DNA of 64,000 nt, from positions 5,934,154 through 5,998,153 of the forward strand of contig NZ_KI632511.1 of assembly GCF_000504285.1 (NCBI RefSeq). Direction: 5' to 3'. Made by a program: the position numbers and the translations under genes. Positions 27,373-38,313 of the stretch are shown here, one piece after another; the first letter of the stretch is position 1, and every line of letters starts with the position of its first letter. This DNA comes from Actinospica robiniae DSM 44927. Its GTDB lineage: Bacteria > Actinomycetota > Actinomycetes > Streptomycetales > Catenulisporaceae. Under the pieces are notes generated by a model. It saw only the letters and a list, made by a program, of their open reading frames with translations. It was not told where the DNA came from and ran no database searches.

Positions 27373-29436
27373 CTATCGGCCGAGGCGCGCTTTCACCGTA
27401 CCCAACAAGGAATTCAGCTCCTGCACCCGCATGGCCCGCGCGATCAGCACGAAGATCAGCAGGAACAGCGCGCCGCCGCTGGCGAGTCCGGCCATCGCGC
27501 CGATGGTGCCGGCGCCGCGCATGTCGGTCACGTAGATGCCGGCCGGCCCGCCGATCGCGGTCGCGATTCCGGCCGCCACGCACAGCTTGACGTGCACCCG
27601 CAGCACCCGCCTGGCGTCGAACCCGCCGACCAGGGCCTTGAGCTTCCCGGCGGTGATGACCATGCCGACCAGGTAGGAGACCGAGTACGCCACGCACATT
27701 CCGGCCACCGCCCACGAGGTACCGCCGAGCACCACGTAGGAGAGCCAGGCCAGCCCGGCGTTGGCGACGCCGATCCAGAGCGAGATGAAGAACGGCGTGC
27801 GCGTGTCCTCGTACGCGTAGAAGCCGCGCAGCATGACGAACTGGGCCGAGTACGGGATCAGGCCGATGCTGAAGGCCATGAGCATGTAGCCGAGGTTGTG
27901 CGACTGCTCGGGCGTCATGTTGCCGTGGCCGAGCAGGATCGAGACGATCTGCTGGGCGAAGGCCAGGAACGCGAAGCCGCACGGGACGATCGCCACGCCG
28001 GAGGCGCGCAGGCTGTAGGAGATCGCGTCGCCCACGGCCTTCTTGTCCCCGGTGTGCGCGAACCTGCTCATCCGCGGCAGCAGCGCGGTGACGATCGAGA
28101 CGGTGATGACGGACTGCGGCAGGATCCACAGCGTGATCGCGTTCGAGTACGCCGAGTAGCCGACGCCGGCGTTCGCGTTGTGCGCGCGCGAGCCCATCGA
28201 CGTGGCCATGTACGTCACGGCCCAGTTCACCACGGTGCTCACGCCGACGGTCGCCAGCGTCCACTTGGCCAGGGTCATCGACTTGCCCAGACCCGTGCCG
28301 CGCCAGTCGAAGCGGGGCCGATAGGACACGCCCGCGCCGCGCAGGTACGGGATGAGCGTCACGGCCTGGAGCACGATGCCGAGGGTGGTGCCGAGGCCTA
28401 GGAGCAGCTGTTCCCCGCCGGTGATCGTCTGCGGGGTGTTGGCCACGCCGTTGACGATCCACAGGTACGCGCCGAGCGTGGCGATCTGCACCACGTTGGC
28501 CAGCACCGGGGTCCACATCATCGGCCCGAAGCTGTCCTTGGCGTTCAAGATCTGGCCGAGCATGACGGACAGGCCGTAGAAGATGATCTGGGGCAGGCAG
28601 AAGCGGGCGAAGTTGATCGTGGCCTCGCGCTGGGCACCGGTGTAGCCGCCCGCGTAGACGTCGATCAGCAGCGGCGCCGCGAGCACGGCCAGCGCCGTGA
28701 GCGAGCCGAGGAAGACGATGGTCATGGTCAGCAGCCGGTCGATGAAGGCCTGGCCGCCGTCCCGGTCGTCCTTCATCGCGCGCACCAGCTGCGGCACGAA
28801 GATCGCGTTGACCGCGCCGCCGGCCACGATCGCGTAGATCATGTTCGGCAGGTTGTTGCCGACGTTGAACGAGTCCGAGAGCGCGCCGGTGCCGAGCGCC
28901 GCGACGATCAGCGAGGTGCGCACGATGCCGGTCACCCGGGAGACGATGGTGCCCATCGCCATGATCCGGCTGGCCTTGGAGACGCTGACCTTCGCCGCTT
29001 CCTGCGGCCGGGCCTCGACCTCGGTGCCGACCGCGGTCGGGTCGCCCGGACGGGTGGCCGGGCCCTGGACCTGGCCGCGGCGCGGCGGGATCAGCTGCTG
29101 GAGCGAGGTCGGGTCGAGGAACGCGGTACCGAACGCGGGCAGGTTGAACCGGGTGGCGTCGACCGCCTCGGCGTACGCGGCGCGGCGCTGGGCCCGGGCT
29201 TCGGGGGCCTCGTCCGGCGGTATCTCCGGGTACCACAGGTCCTGCTCGGCGTACCGGGTGGCGGTGTACCACTCGTCGGTGTGCTGCTCGTAGCCGTGCT
29301 CCTGCTCCGGATAGTGAGCAGGCTGATACGGAGCGTGGAACTGCGTCGGCTGCTGAGGGCCGGGCTGCTGGTCGGACCGGTATTCGGAGACGTATTCCTG
29401 TCCCCGGTACCGGTCGCCCTCGTGCCACCCTGACAT
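27373..29436 (-). CDS. murJ: Lipid II flippase MurJ
   Basis: A 687-residue MOP-superfamily flippase moving lipid II across the membrane for peptidoglycan synthesis. The N-terminal 150 residues are a Gln/Pro/His/Tyr-rich cytoplasmic extension; 14 or so membrane helices follow from about residue 155 (MAMGTIVSRVTGIVRTSLIVAALG). The motifs NLPNMIYAIVAGGAVNAIFVP and the later LRGFYAYEDTRTPFF are characteristic. It precedes the pseudokinase and sigM genes, as in other actinobacteria. Start ATG 29436. Confidence 0.95.
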   Translation of the reverse strand: MSGWHEGDRYRGQEYVSEYRSDQQPGPQQPTQFHAPYQPAHYPEQEHGYEQHTDEWYTATRYAEQDLWYPEIPPDEAPEARAQRRAAYAEAVDATRFNLPAFGTAFLDPTSLQQLIPPRRGQVQGPATRPGDPTAVGTEVEARPQEAAKVSVSKASRIMAMGTIVSRVTGIVRTSLIVAALGTGALSDSFNVGNNLPNMIYAIVAGGAVNAIFVPQLVRAMKDDRDGGQAFIDRLLTMTIVFLGSLTALAVLAAPLLIDVYAGGYTGAQREATINFARFCLPQIIFYGLSVMLGQILNAKDSFGPMMWTPVLANVVQIATLGAYLWIVNGVANTPQTITGGEQLLLGLGTTLGIVLQAVTLIPYLRGAGVSYRPRFDWRGTGLGKSMTLAKWTLATVGVSTVVNWAVTYMATSMGSRAHNANAGVGYSAYSNAITLWILPQSVITVSIVTALLPRMSRFAHTGDKKAVGDAISYSLRASGVAIVPCGFAFLAFAQQIVSILLGHGNMTPEQSHNLGYMLMAFSIGLIPYSAQFVMLRGFYAYEDTRTPFFISLWIGVANAGLAWLSYVVLGGTSWAVAGMCVAYSVSYLVGMVITAGKLKALVGGFDARRVLRVHVKLCVAAGIATAIGGPAGIYVTDMRGAGTIGAMAGLASGGALFLLIFVLIARAMRVQELNSLLGTVKARLGR

Positions 29437-29551
29437 CGCTCGGTTTCCTCCTGTGCCACACGGCCCACCGCGGCCGGTGCGCGCGGACCCACGCCGAGCG
29501 CTCGTGCTTCATTCTCCAGGGTTCTGTGCGCCCGCGGTGTAACCGGGTCGG

Positions 29552-31729
29552 TCAGTCACCCTCTCGGGTCCCCGGCTTCTTCCGCGAGCCTCTCCTACCC
29601 CGATAGATACGCAACCCTACAGCGATCACCAGAAGAGCGGCTGAACCGGCGAACAGCAGCAGGGCCACGAACCCGATCGAGGTCACGCTGACCTGCAGAG
29701 TCTGCGAGCCGTCGCCCTCCGCGCCACCGTAGTGCGCCCCGGCCGGATTGACCAGGTACGCGGTGACTTGGATGGTGGCGCTGGGCGACCGGGAAGTCAC
29801 CCGGACCTGGATCGTGCGGCTGCTGTGGGCCGGGATCTCGGCCGCGGCGACCGAGCTGATGTCGAGCCGGCCGGTGGGCTTCATGCTGAAGTTCAAGCCG
29901 AGGCGGACCCGCTGGTTGAGACCGTTGTGCACGGTGAACGGGATCGAGCCGCTGGTGCCGGACAGGGTGATGTCGGATTTCTGGATCAGGTAGACCTGGC
30001 CCATCTGGCCGGTCAGCCGGCGCTGCACGGCGGCGGCGAAGGTGCCCCAGGCGCCGGGCTGGCCGCGCCAGTCGGTGGAGACGGTGCGCTCGACGGCGAG
30101 GGACAGGCCGTCGCTGGAGTCTCCTCCGACCAGGATCGACTGGAAGAGCGAGAACTGCGAGGAGAGGCTGACCGCCTGGTCGAGCTGAGCGGTGGTCAGA
30201 TCCGTCTTGACCACCGCGGCGGAGCGGGTCAGGTGCCCGGTCGAGGACTTCGGGTCGGGGCGGGCGCCGACCAGGGTGGAGAAGCCGGACGCCCGGACCC
30301 AGTCCGCCTGGCCGAGGGCGGAGAGCACCGACATGTCCGCGGACGACTCGGCCGAAGAGCGCGGCAGGGTGATCAGGACGGTGCGCGAGCCGCTCAGGTC
30401 GGGCTCCTCGCGCGCGATCAGCGCGGTCTGGGCCATCAGCCGCTGCTTGGCGAGCAGGGTGGAGTCGGAGCCGGCGGTCACGTAGCCGGCGTCGGCCGCG
30501 TCGCCGGACATGATCGCGTCGAGATCCGAGTCGGCGACGGTGATGTTGTTCTTGCCGTTGATGGAGGCGCGGCCGGTGGGGGTGTAGCGGCCGCCGTCAG
30601 CCGTGAGGTTCACCGAGTTCGAGGCGGTCACCACCGCGGTCGGGTTGAGCGACTGGGACAGGGCGAGCGCGCTCGTGTCGACTTGTCCGTCGGCGGGCCA
30701 GGCGAGCAGTCCGAGGGGCTTGCGCTGAGTCGAGGCGGCCAGCGTGGTGCTCTTCGCGGTCTGCGCGGCGGAGACGTTGACGAACTGCTCCCCCTGCGCG
30801 CTCGACAGGTTCGAGAGGGACCCGAGGTCGGGGTCGGTGGACGGCAGCTGCCACAGCTCGCCGTTCTTTCCGAGCACGGAGTCGGCCAGCTTGAGCCAGG
30901 CGGAGGCGTTGGCCGCGCCGGAACCGGCCTGGTCGTCGGCCCCCTCGCCGGCCGCGACGAAGTATCCGCTCTGGATCGCCGAGGCCGTGTCCAGCAGGTC
31001 GGGGTCCACCGCCCAGGACAGGTCCACGCCCTTGAGCGCCTCGCCCTGCGTGAGCAGCGTGCTGAGGCTGCCGGTCGCGCCCATCTGCGAGACCAGCTCG
31101 TTGGAGGTGGCCTCGTCCCACGGCGAGCCGTTGTCCTTGGGCTGGTACTGGTAGCCGTCCAGCGGCGACGCCGCGGTGACCGGGACCAGCACGGCCAGCT
31201 GGGTCGCGGTGAAGGACGATCCGCTGGTGATCTTGTAGGGGAGGTAGGTGCGCACCGAGCCCAGCAGCACCAGGCCGCCCGACCACGCCTGCACGTCCAG
31301 GGCGTAGACCGTGCCCGGGGTCAGCCCCATCTGGGCCACGGTGGGGTTGAGCGACCAGGCCGTCGTGCCGGACACGTCGCCGAGGTGGTCCTGGACCGAG
31401 GAGAGCTGGGTTTCGTCGGCGCTGCTCTCCGGGCCCTGGCTCATCTCCGAGCGGTTCTGAATCGCGATGATGTCCAGCTGGACTATCACGTCGCCGTAGG
31501 TCTGCCCCGACGCCACCTTCAGCTGGCCGCCCAGGTTCACCGTCTGCGACGAGGAGTTCGCCTCCGTCGGCGACATCGTGGTCAGGCTCAGCGAAGTCCC
31601 GGACTGCGCTGCCTCGGCGCTCGGCGCGGATCCAGTGAACCCGTACGCGGATACGCCCGCCACCAGCGCGATGGCGAGCCACACGCGGGCCATACGGTGA
31701 GTCAGGGAGAGCCGGATCACAGGGAGCAT
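29552..31729 (-). CDS. DUF6049-type secreted/membrane-anchored protein (Rv3909-like)
   Basis: A 725-residue envelope protein. It has an N-terminal signal helix (MARVWLAIALVAGVSAYGF), Ser/Thr-rich beta domains, a central region with alternating beta/alpha pattern (VDLSWAVDPDLLDTA, LGLLAWPADGQVD) and an immunoglobulin-like stretch before a C-terminal membrane helix (about 690-712) and a basic cytoplasmic tail. Gene order with murJ matches Rv3909 of M. tuberculosis, whose role is unknown. ATG 31729 is used; a GTG at 31720 has the better spaced AGGATG. It starts the five-gene leftward cluster through the anti-sigma gene. Confidence 0.82.
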   Translation of the reverse strand: MLPVIRLSLTHRMARVWLAIALVAGVSAYGFTGSAPSAEAAQSGTSLSLTTMSPTEANSSSQTVNLGGQLKVASGQTYGDVIVQLDIIAIQNRSEMSQGPESSADETQLSSVQDHLGDVSGTTAWSLNPTVAQMGLTPGTVYALDVQAWSGGLVLLGSVRTYLPYKITSGSSFTATQLAVLVPVTAASPLDGYQYQPKDNGSPWDEATSNELVSQMGATGSLSTLLTQGEALKGVDLSWAVDPDLLDTASAIQSGYFVAAGEGADDQAGSGAANASAWLKLADSVLGKNGELWQLPSTDPDLGSLSNLSSAQGEQFVNVSAAQTAKSTTLAASTQRKPLGLLAWPADGQVDTSALALSQSLNPTAVVTASNSVNLTADGGRYTPTGRASINGKNNITVADSDLDAIMSGDAADAGYVTAGSDSTLLAKQRLMAQTALIAREEPDLSGSRTVLITLPRSSAESSADMSVLSALGQADWVRASGFSTLVGARPDPKSSTGHLTRSAAVVKTDLTTAQLDQAVSLSSQFSLFQSILVGGDSSDGLSLAVERTVSTDWRGQPGAWGTFAAAVQRRLTGQMGQVYLIQKSDITLSGTSGSIPFTVHNGLNQRVRLGLNFSMKPTGRLDISSVAAAEIPAHSSRTIQVRVTSRSPSATIQVTAYLVNPAGAHYGGAEGDGSQTLQVSVTSIGFVALLLFAGSAALLVIAVGLRIYRGRRGSRKKPGTREGD

Positions 31730-31814
31730 CCTAGGGGCGCTGGAGAGGTCGAGAAGAGCACGGGCGAGGCGGCCGTGCCAAGGCACGGGGCCGGGCCAAC
31801 TACCCTAGGTTGAC

Positions 31815-33257
31815 GTGTCTAGCTCTGATCCGGATCCCAAGCACGCCACCGCCCTCGCGCTGCTGCAGTTGAATCCCGTCGCCCGCGAGCTCGGTGAGCG
31901 CTTCGCCGCGGCCGGGCACGAGCTCGCACTCGTCGGCGGCTCGGTCCGAGACGCGCTGCTCGGCCGACTCGGCGACGACCTCGACTTCACCACCGACGCC
32001 CGGCCGGAGCAGATCCTGGCCCTGGTCAAGCCGTGGGCCGAGGCGGTCTGGGACGTCGGGATCGCCTTCGGCACGGTCGGCTGCCAGCGCGACGGGCTGA
32101 AGCTGGAGATCACCACCTACCGCAGCGAGGCGTACGACCGAGAGTCGCGCAAGCCCGCGGTGGACTACGGCGACTCGCTCGAGGGCGACCTGGTGCGCCG
32201 CGACTTCACCGTCAACGCGATGGCGGTGAAGCTGCCGCAGCTCGTCTTCGCGGACCCGCACAACGGTCTCGAGGATCTCGCCCGCAAGGTGCTGCGGACC
32301 CCCGGGACGCCGCAGGACTCGTTCACCGACGACCCGCTGCGGATGCTGCGCGCCGCGCGGTTCGCCTCGCAGCTCGACTTCGCGGTCGCGCCCGAGGTCT
32401 CCGCGGCGATGCGGGACATGGCCGACCGGCTCTCCATCGTCTCGGCCGAGCGGATCCAGGCGGAGTTCTCCAAGCTGCTGCTCGGCGCGCACCCGCGGAT
32501 CGGCCTCGGCCTGCTGGTCGACACCGGGCTCGCGGACCAGTTCCTGCCCGAGCTGCCCAAGCTGCGCCTCGAGATCGACGAGCACCACCGGCACAAGGAC
32601 GTCTACGAGCACACGCTGATCGTGGTCGAGCAGGCCATGGCGCTCGAGCAGAACGGCCCCGACCTGGTGCTGCGGATGGCCGCGCTGCTGCACGACATCG
32701 GCAAGCCGCGCACCCGCAAGTTCGAACCGGGCGGCGGGGTCTCGTTCCACCACCACGAGCTCGTCGGCGCGAAGATGACCCGCAAGCGGCTGCGGGACCT
32801 GAAGTACTCCAAGGAGTTCGTCGACGACGTCTCGGAGCTGGTCGAGCTGCACCTGCGGTTCCACGGCTACGGCGACGGCGAGTGGACCGACTCGGCGGTG
32901 CGCCGTTACGTGCGCGACGCCGGGCCGCTGCTGGACCGGCTGCACAAGCTGACCCGCTCGGACTGCACCACCCGCAACCGGCGCCGAGCGGCTGCGCTGG
33001 CTTCCGCGTACGACGACCTCGAGCTGCGGATCGAGCGGCTCAAGGCGCAGGAGGAGCTCGACGCGATCCGCCCCGACCTCGACGGCAACCAGGTCATGGA
33101 GCTGCTCGGGGTCAGGCCGGGGCCGGTGGTCGGGCGCGCCTACAAGTTCCTGCTCGAGCTGCGGCTGGACGAGGGCCCGCTGGGCCACGACCGCGCGGTC
33201 ACGGAACTGCGGGCGTGGTGGGCTGGTCAGCCGGAATCGGCTCAGGACGCCGGCTGA
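31815..33257 (+). CDS. pcnA: CCA-adding tRNA nucleotidyltransferase
   Basis: A 480-residue nucleotidyltransferase that adds or repairs the 3' CCA of tRNAs, needed because the tRNAs here lack encoded CCA. The head domain has LVGGSVRDALLGRLGDDLDFTT with the catalytic Asp pair, then RRDFTVNAMA and RMLRAARFASQLDF. An HD domain follows (HTLIVVEQAM and LLHDIGKP). GTG 31815 lies 9 nt after TACCCT (31801-31806), which looks like a -10, so the mRNA may be leaderless. Its 3' end overlaps the MFS gene by 59 nt. Confidence 0.95.
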   Translation: MSSSDPDPKHATALALLQLNPVARELGERFAAAGHELALVGGSVRDALLGRLGDDLDFTTDARPEQILALVKPWAEAVWDVGIAFGTVGCQRDGLKLEITTYRSEAYDRESRKPAVDYGDSLEGDLVRRDFTVNAMAVKLPQLVFADPHNGLEDLARKVLRTPGTPQDSFTDDPLRMLRAARFASQLDFAVAPEVSAAMRDMADRLSIVSAERIQAEFSKLLLGAHPRIGLGLLVDTGLADQFLPELPKLRLEIDEHHRHKDVYEHTLIVVEQAMALEQNGPDLVLRMAALLHDIGKPRTRKFEPGGGVSFHHHELVGAKMTRKRLRDLKYSKEFVDDVSELVELHLRFHGYGDGEWTDSAVRRYVRDAGPLLDRLHKLTRSDCTTRNRRRAAALASAYDDLELRIERLKAQEELDAIRPDLDGNQVMELLGVRPGPVVGRAYKFLLELRLDEGPLGHDRAVTELRAWWAGQPESAQDAG

Positions 33258-34539
33258 TCGGCTTGTCCGGCCGGCGCAGCGTGTACCAGAGGGCGGCCAG
33301 CAGGTAGGCGCCGGAGACCACGCCGAGCACCAGGTACGACCTGCCGTTCAGCGGCAGCGCGGCCGCGGCGAACGCGGCCGCGAGCACGAACGCGCCGTTG
33401 TAGAGCATGTCGTAGAACACGAACACCCGGCCGCGGAACTCGTCGTCGACGTTGCGCTGGACCAGGGTGTCGGTGCTGATCTTCTGGCCCTGCGCGAAGA
33501 ATCCGAGCAGGAACGCGCCGATCAGCAGCGGCAGCTCGCGGAACGGCGAGCCGAAGACGAGCTCGATGATGCCGGAGGCGGCCAGGCACAGCGGGATCCA
33601 GCGGTGCAGGCTGGTGCGCCGGGCGACGAACGGGGTGGTCACCGCGCCGAGGCCGAAGCCGACGCCGGAGACGCCGACCGCGAAGGCGAAGCCGGCCAGG
33701 CCCGCGTTGGTGTCGTGCGGGTCGTCGAAGGCGTTGCGGAACAGCAGCAGCGTCATGATGGTCACCGCGCCGTAGCAGAACCGGCTGACCGCGACCGCCG
33801 CCAACGGCCGACCCGCGGCCGGACGCTCCACCACGTGCCGGGCACCGGCGGCCACTCCGCGCACGACCGCGCCGAGGTCGGAACGCAGCGCCGTCAGGGC
33901 CGGGTTGTCCGGACCGAGCGCGCCGGCCGGGATCATCAGCGCGAACAACCCGGCCAGCGCGTAGAGGCCGGCCGTGCACACCAGCACGCCGGCGACCGAG
34001 CCGGAGCCGTGGCCGGCCACCGCGTGCACGACCACGCTCACGCCCGCGCCGATCGTCGTGGCCAGCGTGCCGAGGGTGGGGGAGACGGCGTTGGCGACGA
34101 TCAGCTGCTTGCCGGTGACCGTGTGCGGCAGACCGGCCGAGAGCCCGGCCAGGATGAAGCGGTTGGCCGAGAACCCGCCCAGCGCGAGCAGGTAGAACAG
34201 CGGCCCGGCCGATCCGGCGGCGGCGCACGCGGCGACCCCGAGCACCAGGGCGGCCCGGGCGAGGTTCGCCCACAGCAGCATCTGGCGTCGGCGCCAACGG
34301 TCCAGGAACACGCCCGCGAACGGCCCGATCACGGTGAACGGGAGCAGCAGCACGGCGAAGGCCTCGGCGACCTTGGCCGGGGTGGCCGCGTTCTGCGGGG
34401 AGAAGACGACGTAGGTGGCCAGCGCGGCCTGGAAGGCGCCGTCGCCGAACTGTCCGACCAGGCGGACGGTGAGCAGCAGCCGGAACCGGCGCAGACCGGG
34501 ACCGAAAACGACACTGCTCAATGGGCGGAGGCTCTTCAC
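33199..34539 (-). CDS. Major facilitator superfamily transporter
   Basis: A 446-residue 12-helix MFS protein. The first helices (LLLTVRLVGQFGDGAFQAALATYVVF) and the loop 2-3 motif (FAGVFLDRWRRRQML) are present, and the loop 8-9 half-repeat reads FVARRTSLHRWIPLCLA. The substrate is not predictable; the family includes drug effluxers. The frame stays open to 34821 but the GTG at 34539 is the plausible start, with no evident ribosome binding site. It is divergent from the enoyl-CoA hydratase gene. Confidence 0.85.
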   Translation of the reverse strand: MKSLRPLSSVVFGPGLRRFRLLLTVRLVGQFGDGAFQAALATYVVFSPQNAATPAKVAEAFAVLLLPFTVIGPFAGVFLDRWRRRQMLLWANLARAALVLGVAACAAAGSAGPLFYLLALGGFSANRFILAGLSAGLPHTVTGKQLIVANAVSPTLGTLATTIGAGVSVVVHAVAGHGSGSVAGVLVCTAGLYALAGLFALMIPAGALGPDNPALTALRSDLGAVVRGVAAGARHVVERPAAGRPLAAVAVSRFCYGAVTIMTLLLFRNAFDDPHDTNAGLAGFAFAVGVSGVGFGLGAVTTPFVARRTSLHRWIPLCLAASGIIELVFGSPFRELPLLIGAFLLGFFAQGQKISTDTLVQRNVDDEFRGRVFVFYDMLYNGAFVLAAAFAAAALPLNGRSYLVLGVVSGAYLLAALWYTLRRPDKPISRRPEPIPADQPTTPAVP

Positions 34540-34612
34540 AGAGGTCAGCCTAGATTTTTCCGCGCCGCGGCGCATCGGCCTCCGGGAGGGTCCCGGCTGG
34601 CAGACTGGTCGG

Positions 34613-35386
34613 ATGGCAATGATCGAAGTGCGCCGTGACGGAGCGTTGGCGCTCGTGCTGCTCAACCGGACCGAGGCTCTCAACGCGATCAGCACGGCCT
34701 TCGCCGCCGAGCTGGCCGAGCGGTTGCGCGAGCTCGGTGCGGAGCCGCGGCTGCGTGCGCTGGTCCTGGCCTCCAACGGCGGCCGGGCCTTCTGCGTGGG
34801 CGCGGATCTCAAGGAGCGCAAGGGTTTCAGCGACGCCGAGCTCTATGCCCAGCGGCCGGTCTTCCGTGAGCTGTTCGACGCGGCGCGCGAGCTGCCGATG
34901 CCGGCCGTCGCGGCGGTCGGCGGGTACGCGTTGGGCGGAGGCTTCGAGCTGGCGCTGTGCTGCGACCTGATCGCCGCCGACGCGAACGCGGTGTTCGGGC
35001 TGCCGGAGACGAGCGTCGGGCTGGTGCCCGGGGGCGGCGGGACGCAGCTGCTCTCCCGCCGGATCGGCCTGGCCCGCGCCGCGGACCTGCTCTACACCGG
35101 ACGCCAGATCGCCTATGCCGAGGCCTGTGAGCTGGGTCTGGTCGATCAGGTGGCCAAGACCGGAGCGAGCGCGCTCGACGCCGCGCTGGAGCTGGCCGGG
35201 ACGATCGCCGCGAACTCCCCCGTCGCCCTGCGCAGCGCGAAGCACGCCCTGCGCACCGGATACGACCTGCCGCTGGCCGCGGGTCTCGACATCGAGGACG
35301 CCGCTTGGCGCCAGGCCGCGTTCTCGGCGGATCGGGTCGAGGGGATCCAGGCCTTCGCCGAGAAGCGGCGGCCCCGGTTCGAATGA
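34613..35386 (+). CDS. Enoyl-CoA hydratase/isomerase family protein
   Basis: A 257-residue crotonase-fold enzyme that acts on acyl-CoA thioesters. The oxyanion-hole segments are RAFCVGADLKER (about 58-69) and VGGYALGGGFELALCCDL (about 102-119), and the two catalytic-position glutamates are E112 and E132 (in PETSVGLVPGGGGTQ). That pattern fits true hydration of 2-enoyl-CoA, but the substrate chain or pathway (fatty acid, branched chain, amino acid) is not shown. ATG 34613 or 34619. Confidence 0.88.
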   Translation: MAMIEVRRDGALALVLLNRTEALNAISTAFAAELAERLRELGAEPRLRALVLASNGGRAFCVGADLKERKGFSDAELYAQRPVFRELFDAARELPMPAVAAVGGYALGGGFELALCCDLIAADANAVFGLPETSVGLVPGGGGTQLLSRRIGLARAADLLYTGRQIAYAEACELGLVDQVAKTGASALDAALELAGTIAANSPVALRSAKHALRTGYDLPLAAGLDIEDAAWRQAAFSADRVEGIQAFAEKRRPRFE

Positions 35387-35392
35387 CGCGAA

Positions 35393-35432
35393 GGCCCCCG
35401 CTGCCGCCGGGATCGCCGGGGGAGCGGGGGCC
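35393..35432. terminator. Bidirectional terminator hairpin
   Basis: A perfect 10-bp stem (35393-35402 with 35423-35432) around a 20-nt GC-rich loop lies between two convergent genes. No U tract is seen on either side. Confidence 0.65.
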
Positions 35433-35439
35433 GGTGAGC

Positions 35440-36828
35440 TCAGAGGTAGCTGTCGGCCACCGCGAGCGCCGCGTCGATGCCGGCGAGCCCTTCGCGCGCC
35501 TCGTTCTCGGTGAGGTTCAGCGGCGGGGTCACCTGCAGTCGGTTGAAGTGCGGCATGGGCCACACGCCGTGCTTCTTGGCCTCGGCCATCACCGCGTTCA
35601 TCGGGGCAGCGTCCGGGCCGGCCGCCGCGTAGGGCACGAACATCTCCCGGGTCTCGCGGTCCTTGACCAGATCCAGCGCCCAGAACGCGCCGAGCCCGCG
35701 CACCTCGCCGACGCTCGGGTGCTTCTCGGCCAGCTCGCGCAGGCCCGGGCCGAGCACGTTCTCGCCGAGCCAGGCGGCGTGCTCCACGATGCCCTCCTCC
35801 TCCATCGTCTTGATGGTGGCCACGGCCGCGGCGCAGGCCAGCGGGTGGCCGGAGTAGGTCAGGCCGCCGGGGAAGACCCGGTTGCGGAAGGTCTCGTGGA
35901 CGTGGTCGGAGATGATCACGCCGCCGAGCGGGACGTAGCCGGAGTTCACACCCTTGGCGAAGGCGATCAGGTCCGGGGTGACCGACCAGTTGTCCACCGC
36001 GAACCAGGTGCCGGTGCGGCCGAAGCCGGCCATGACCTCGTCGGCGATGTAGAGGATGCCGTACTTGTCGCACAGCGCCCGGACCCCGGCCAGGTAGCCG
36101 GGCGGCGGGATCAGGATGCCGTTGGTGCCCACCACCGTCTCGAGCACGATCGCGGCGACGGTGCCCGGGCCCTCGAACTGGATCTGCTGCTCGAGGTGGG
36201 CCAGGGCGCGCTCGCTCTCCTGCTCCTCGGTGGTGGCGTAGAAGGCGGAGCGGTACAGGTAGGGCCCGAAGAACTTGAGCACGTTGCCGTCGCGGTGGCC
36301 GGCGTTCTCGTTGGCCCAGCGGCGCGGGTCGCCGGTCATGGTGATCGCGGTGGCCGTGTTGCCGTGGTACGAGCGGTACGCCGTCATCACCTTCGGCCGG
36401 CCGGTGTGCACCCGGGCCATCCGCACCGCGTTCTCGATCGCGTCGGCGCCGCCGTTGGTGAAGAAGACCCGGTTGAGGCCCTCCGGCGCGTGCCGGGTGA
36501 TCAGCTCGGCCGCCTCGGCCCGCTTGTCGTTGGCGAAGGCCGGGGCGACCGTGCACAGTCGCGCCGCCTGCTCCTGGATCGCGGCCACCACCTTGGGGTG
36601 CTGGTGCCCGATGTTGGTGTAGACGAGCTGGCTGGCGAAGTCGAGGTAGCTGTTGCCCTCGTAGTCCCAGAACCGGGAGCCGGCCGCCCCCGCGATCGGC
36701 AGCGGGGCGATCTGGTCCTGCGCGGACCAGGAGTGGAAGACGTGGGCCCGGTCGAGCGCGACCACCGCCTTCCCCTGCTCGGGGTCGGGGGTGAACGCGG
36801 CGTGGCTGGCGGCGGCGGAGTCGGTCAT
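35440..36828 (-). CDS. Class III aminotransferase (omega-amino acid type)
   Basis: A 462-residue PLP enzyme. The cofactor/substrate motifs are FFTNGGADAIENAVRMAR (about 122-139), the aspartate in YIADEVMAGFGRTG (D263) and the Schiff-base lysine in FAKGVNSGYVPLGG (K292). Relatives include beta-alanine:pyruvate and putrescine/diaminopropionate aminotransferases; the amino donor cannot be told. ATG 36828 (MTDSAAAS) is more likely than an upstream in-frame start. It is downstream of purA beyond a hairpin. Confidence 0.88.
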   Translation of the reverse strand: MTDSAAASHAAFTPDPEQGKAVVALDRAHVFHSWSAQDQIAPLPIAGAAGSRFWDYEGNSYLDFASQLVYTNIGHQHPKVVAAIQEQAARLCTVAPAFANDKRAEAAELITRHAPEGLNRVFFTNGGADAIENAVRMARVHTGRPKVMTAYRSYHGNTATAITMTGDPRRWANENAGHRDGNVLKFFGPYLYRSAFYATTEEQESERALAHLEQQIQFEGPGTVAAIVLETVVGTNGILIPPPGYLAGVRALCDKYGILYIADEVMAGFGRTGTWFAVDNWSVTPDLIAFAKGVNSGYVPLGGVIISDHVHETFRNRVFPGGLTYSGHPLACAAAVATIKTMEEEGIVEHAAWLGENVLGPGLRELAEKHPSVGEVRGLGAFWALDLVKDRETREMFVPYAAAGPDAAPMNAVMAEAKKHGVWPMPHFNRLQVTPPLNLTENEAREGLAGIDAALAVADSYL

Positions 36829-36852
36829 GCGACCAGCGTAGATAACGGGACA

Positions 36853-36892
36853 AGGGCCGCCCAACCGTCACTGTGTACGGTGGGGCGGCCCT
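36853..36892 (-). terminator. Hairpin after purA
   Basis: A 16-bp inverted repeat with one mismatch (36853-36868 with 36877-36892, loop of 8) lies 53 nt past the purA stop and 25 nt upstream of the aminotransferase start. Short T-rich flank (TTGTCCCG). Confidence 0.7.
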
Positions 36893-36945
36893 CTTGCATC
36901 AACCTGCTCGCCGGCGCCGGTCCACGCGGCGCGCGGCGCCGTCGG

Positions 36946-38313
<1,368 letters not shown>

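Noticed and set aside
31730-31814. Room for a MutT-type Nudix gene between pcnA and the DUF6049 gene, as in mycobacteria
   Set aside because: The gap is only 85 nt and holds no coding sequence.
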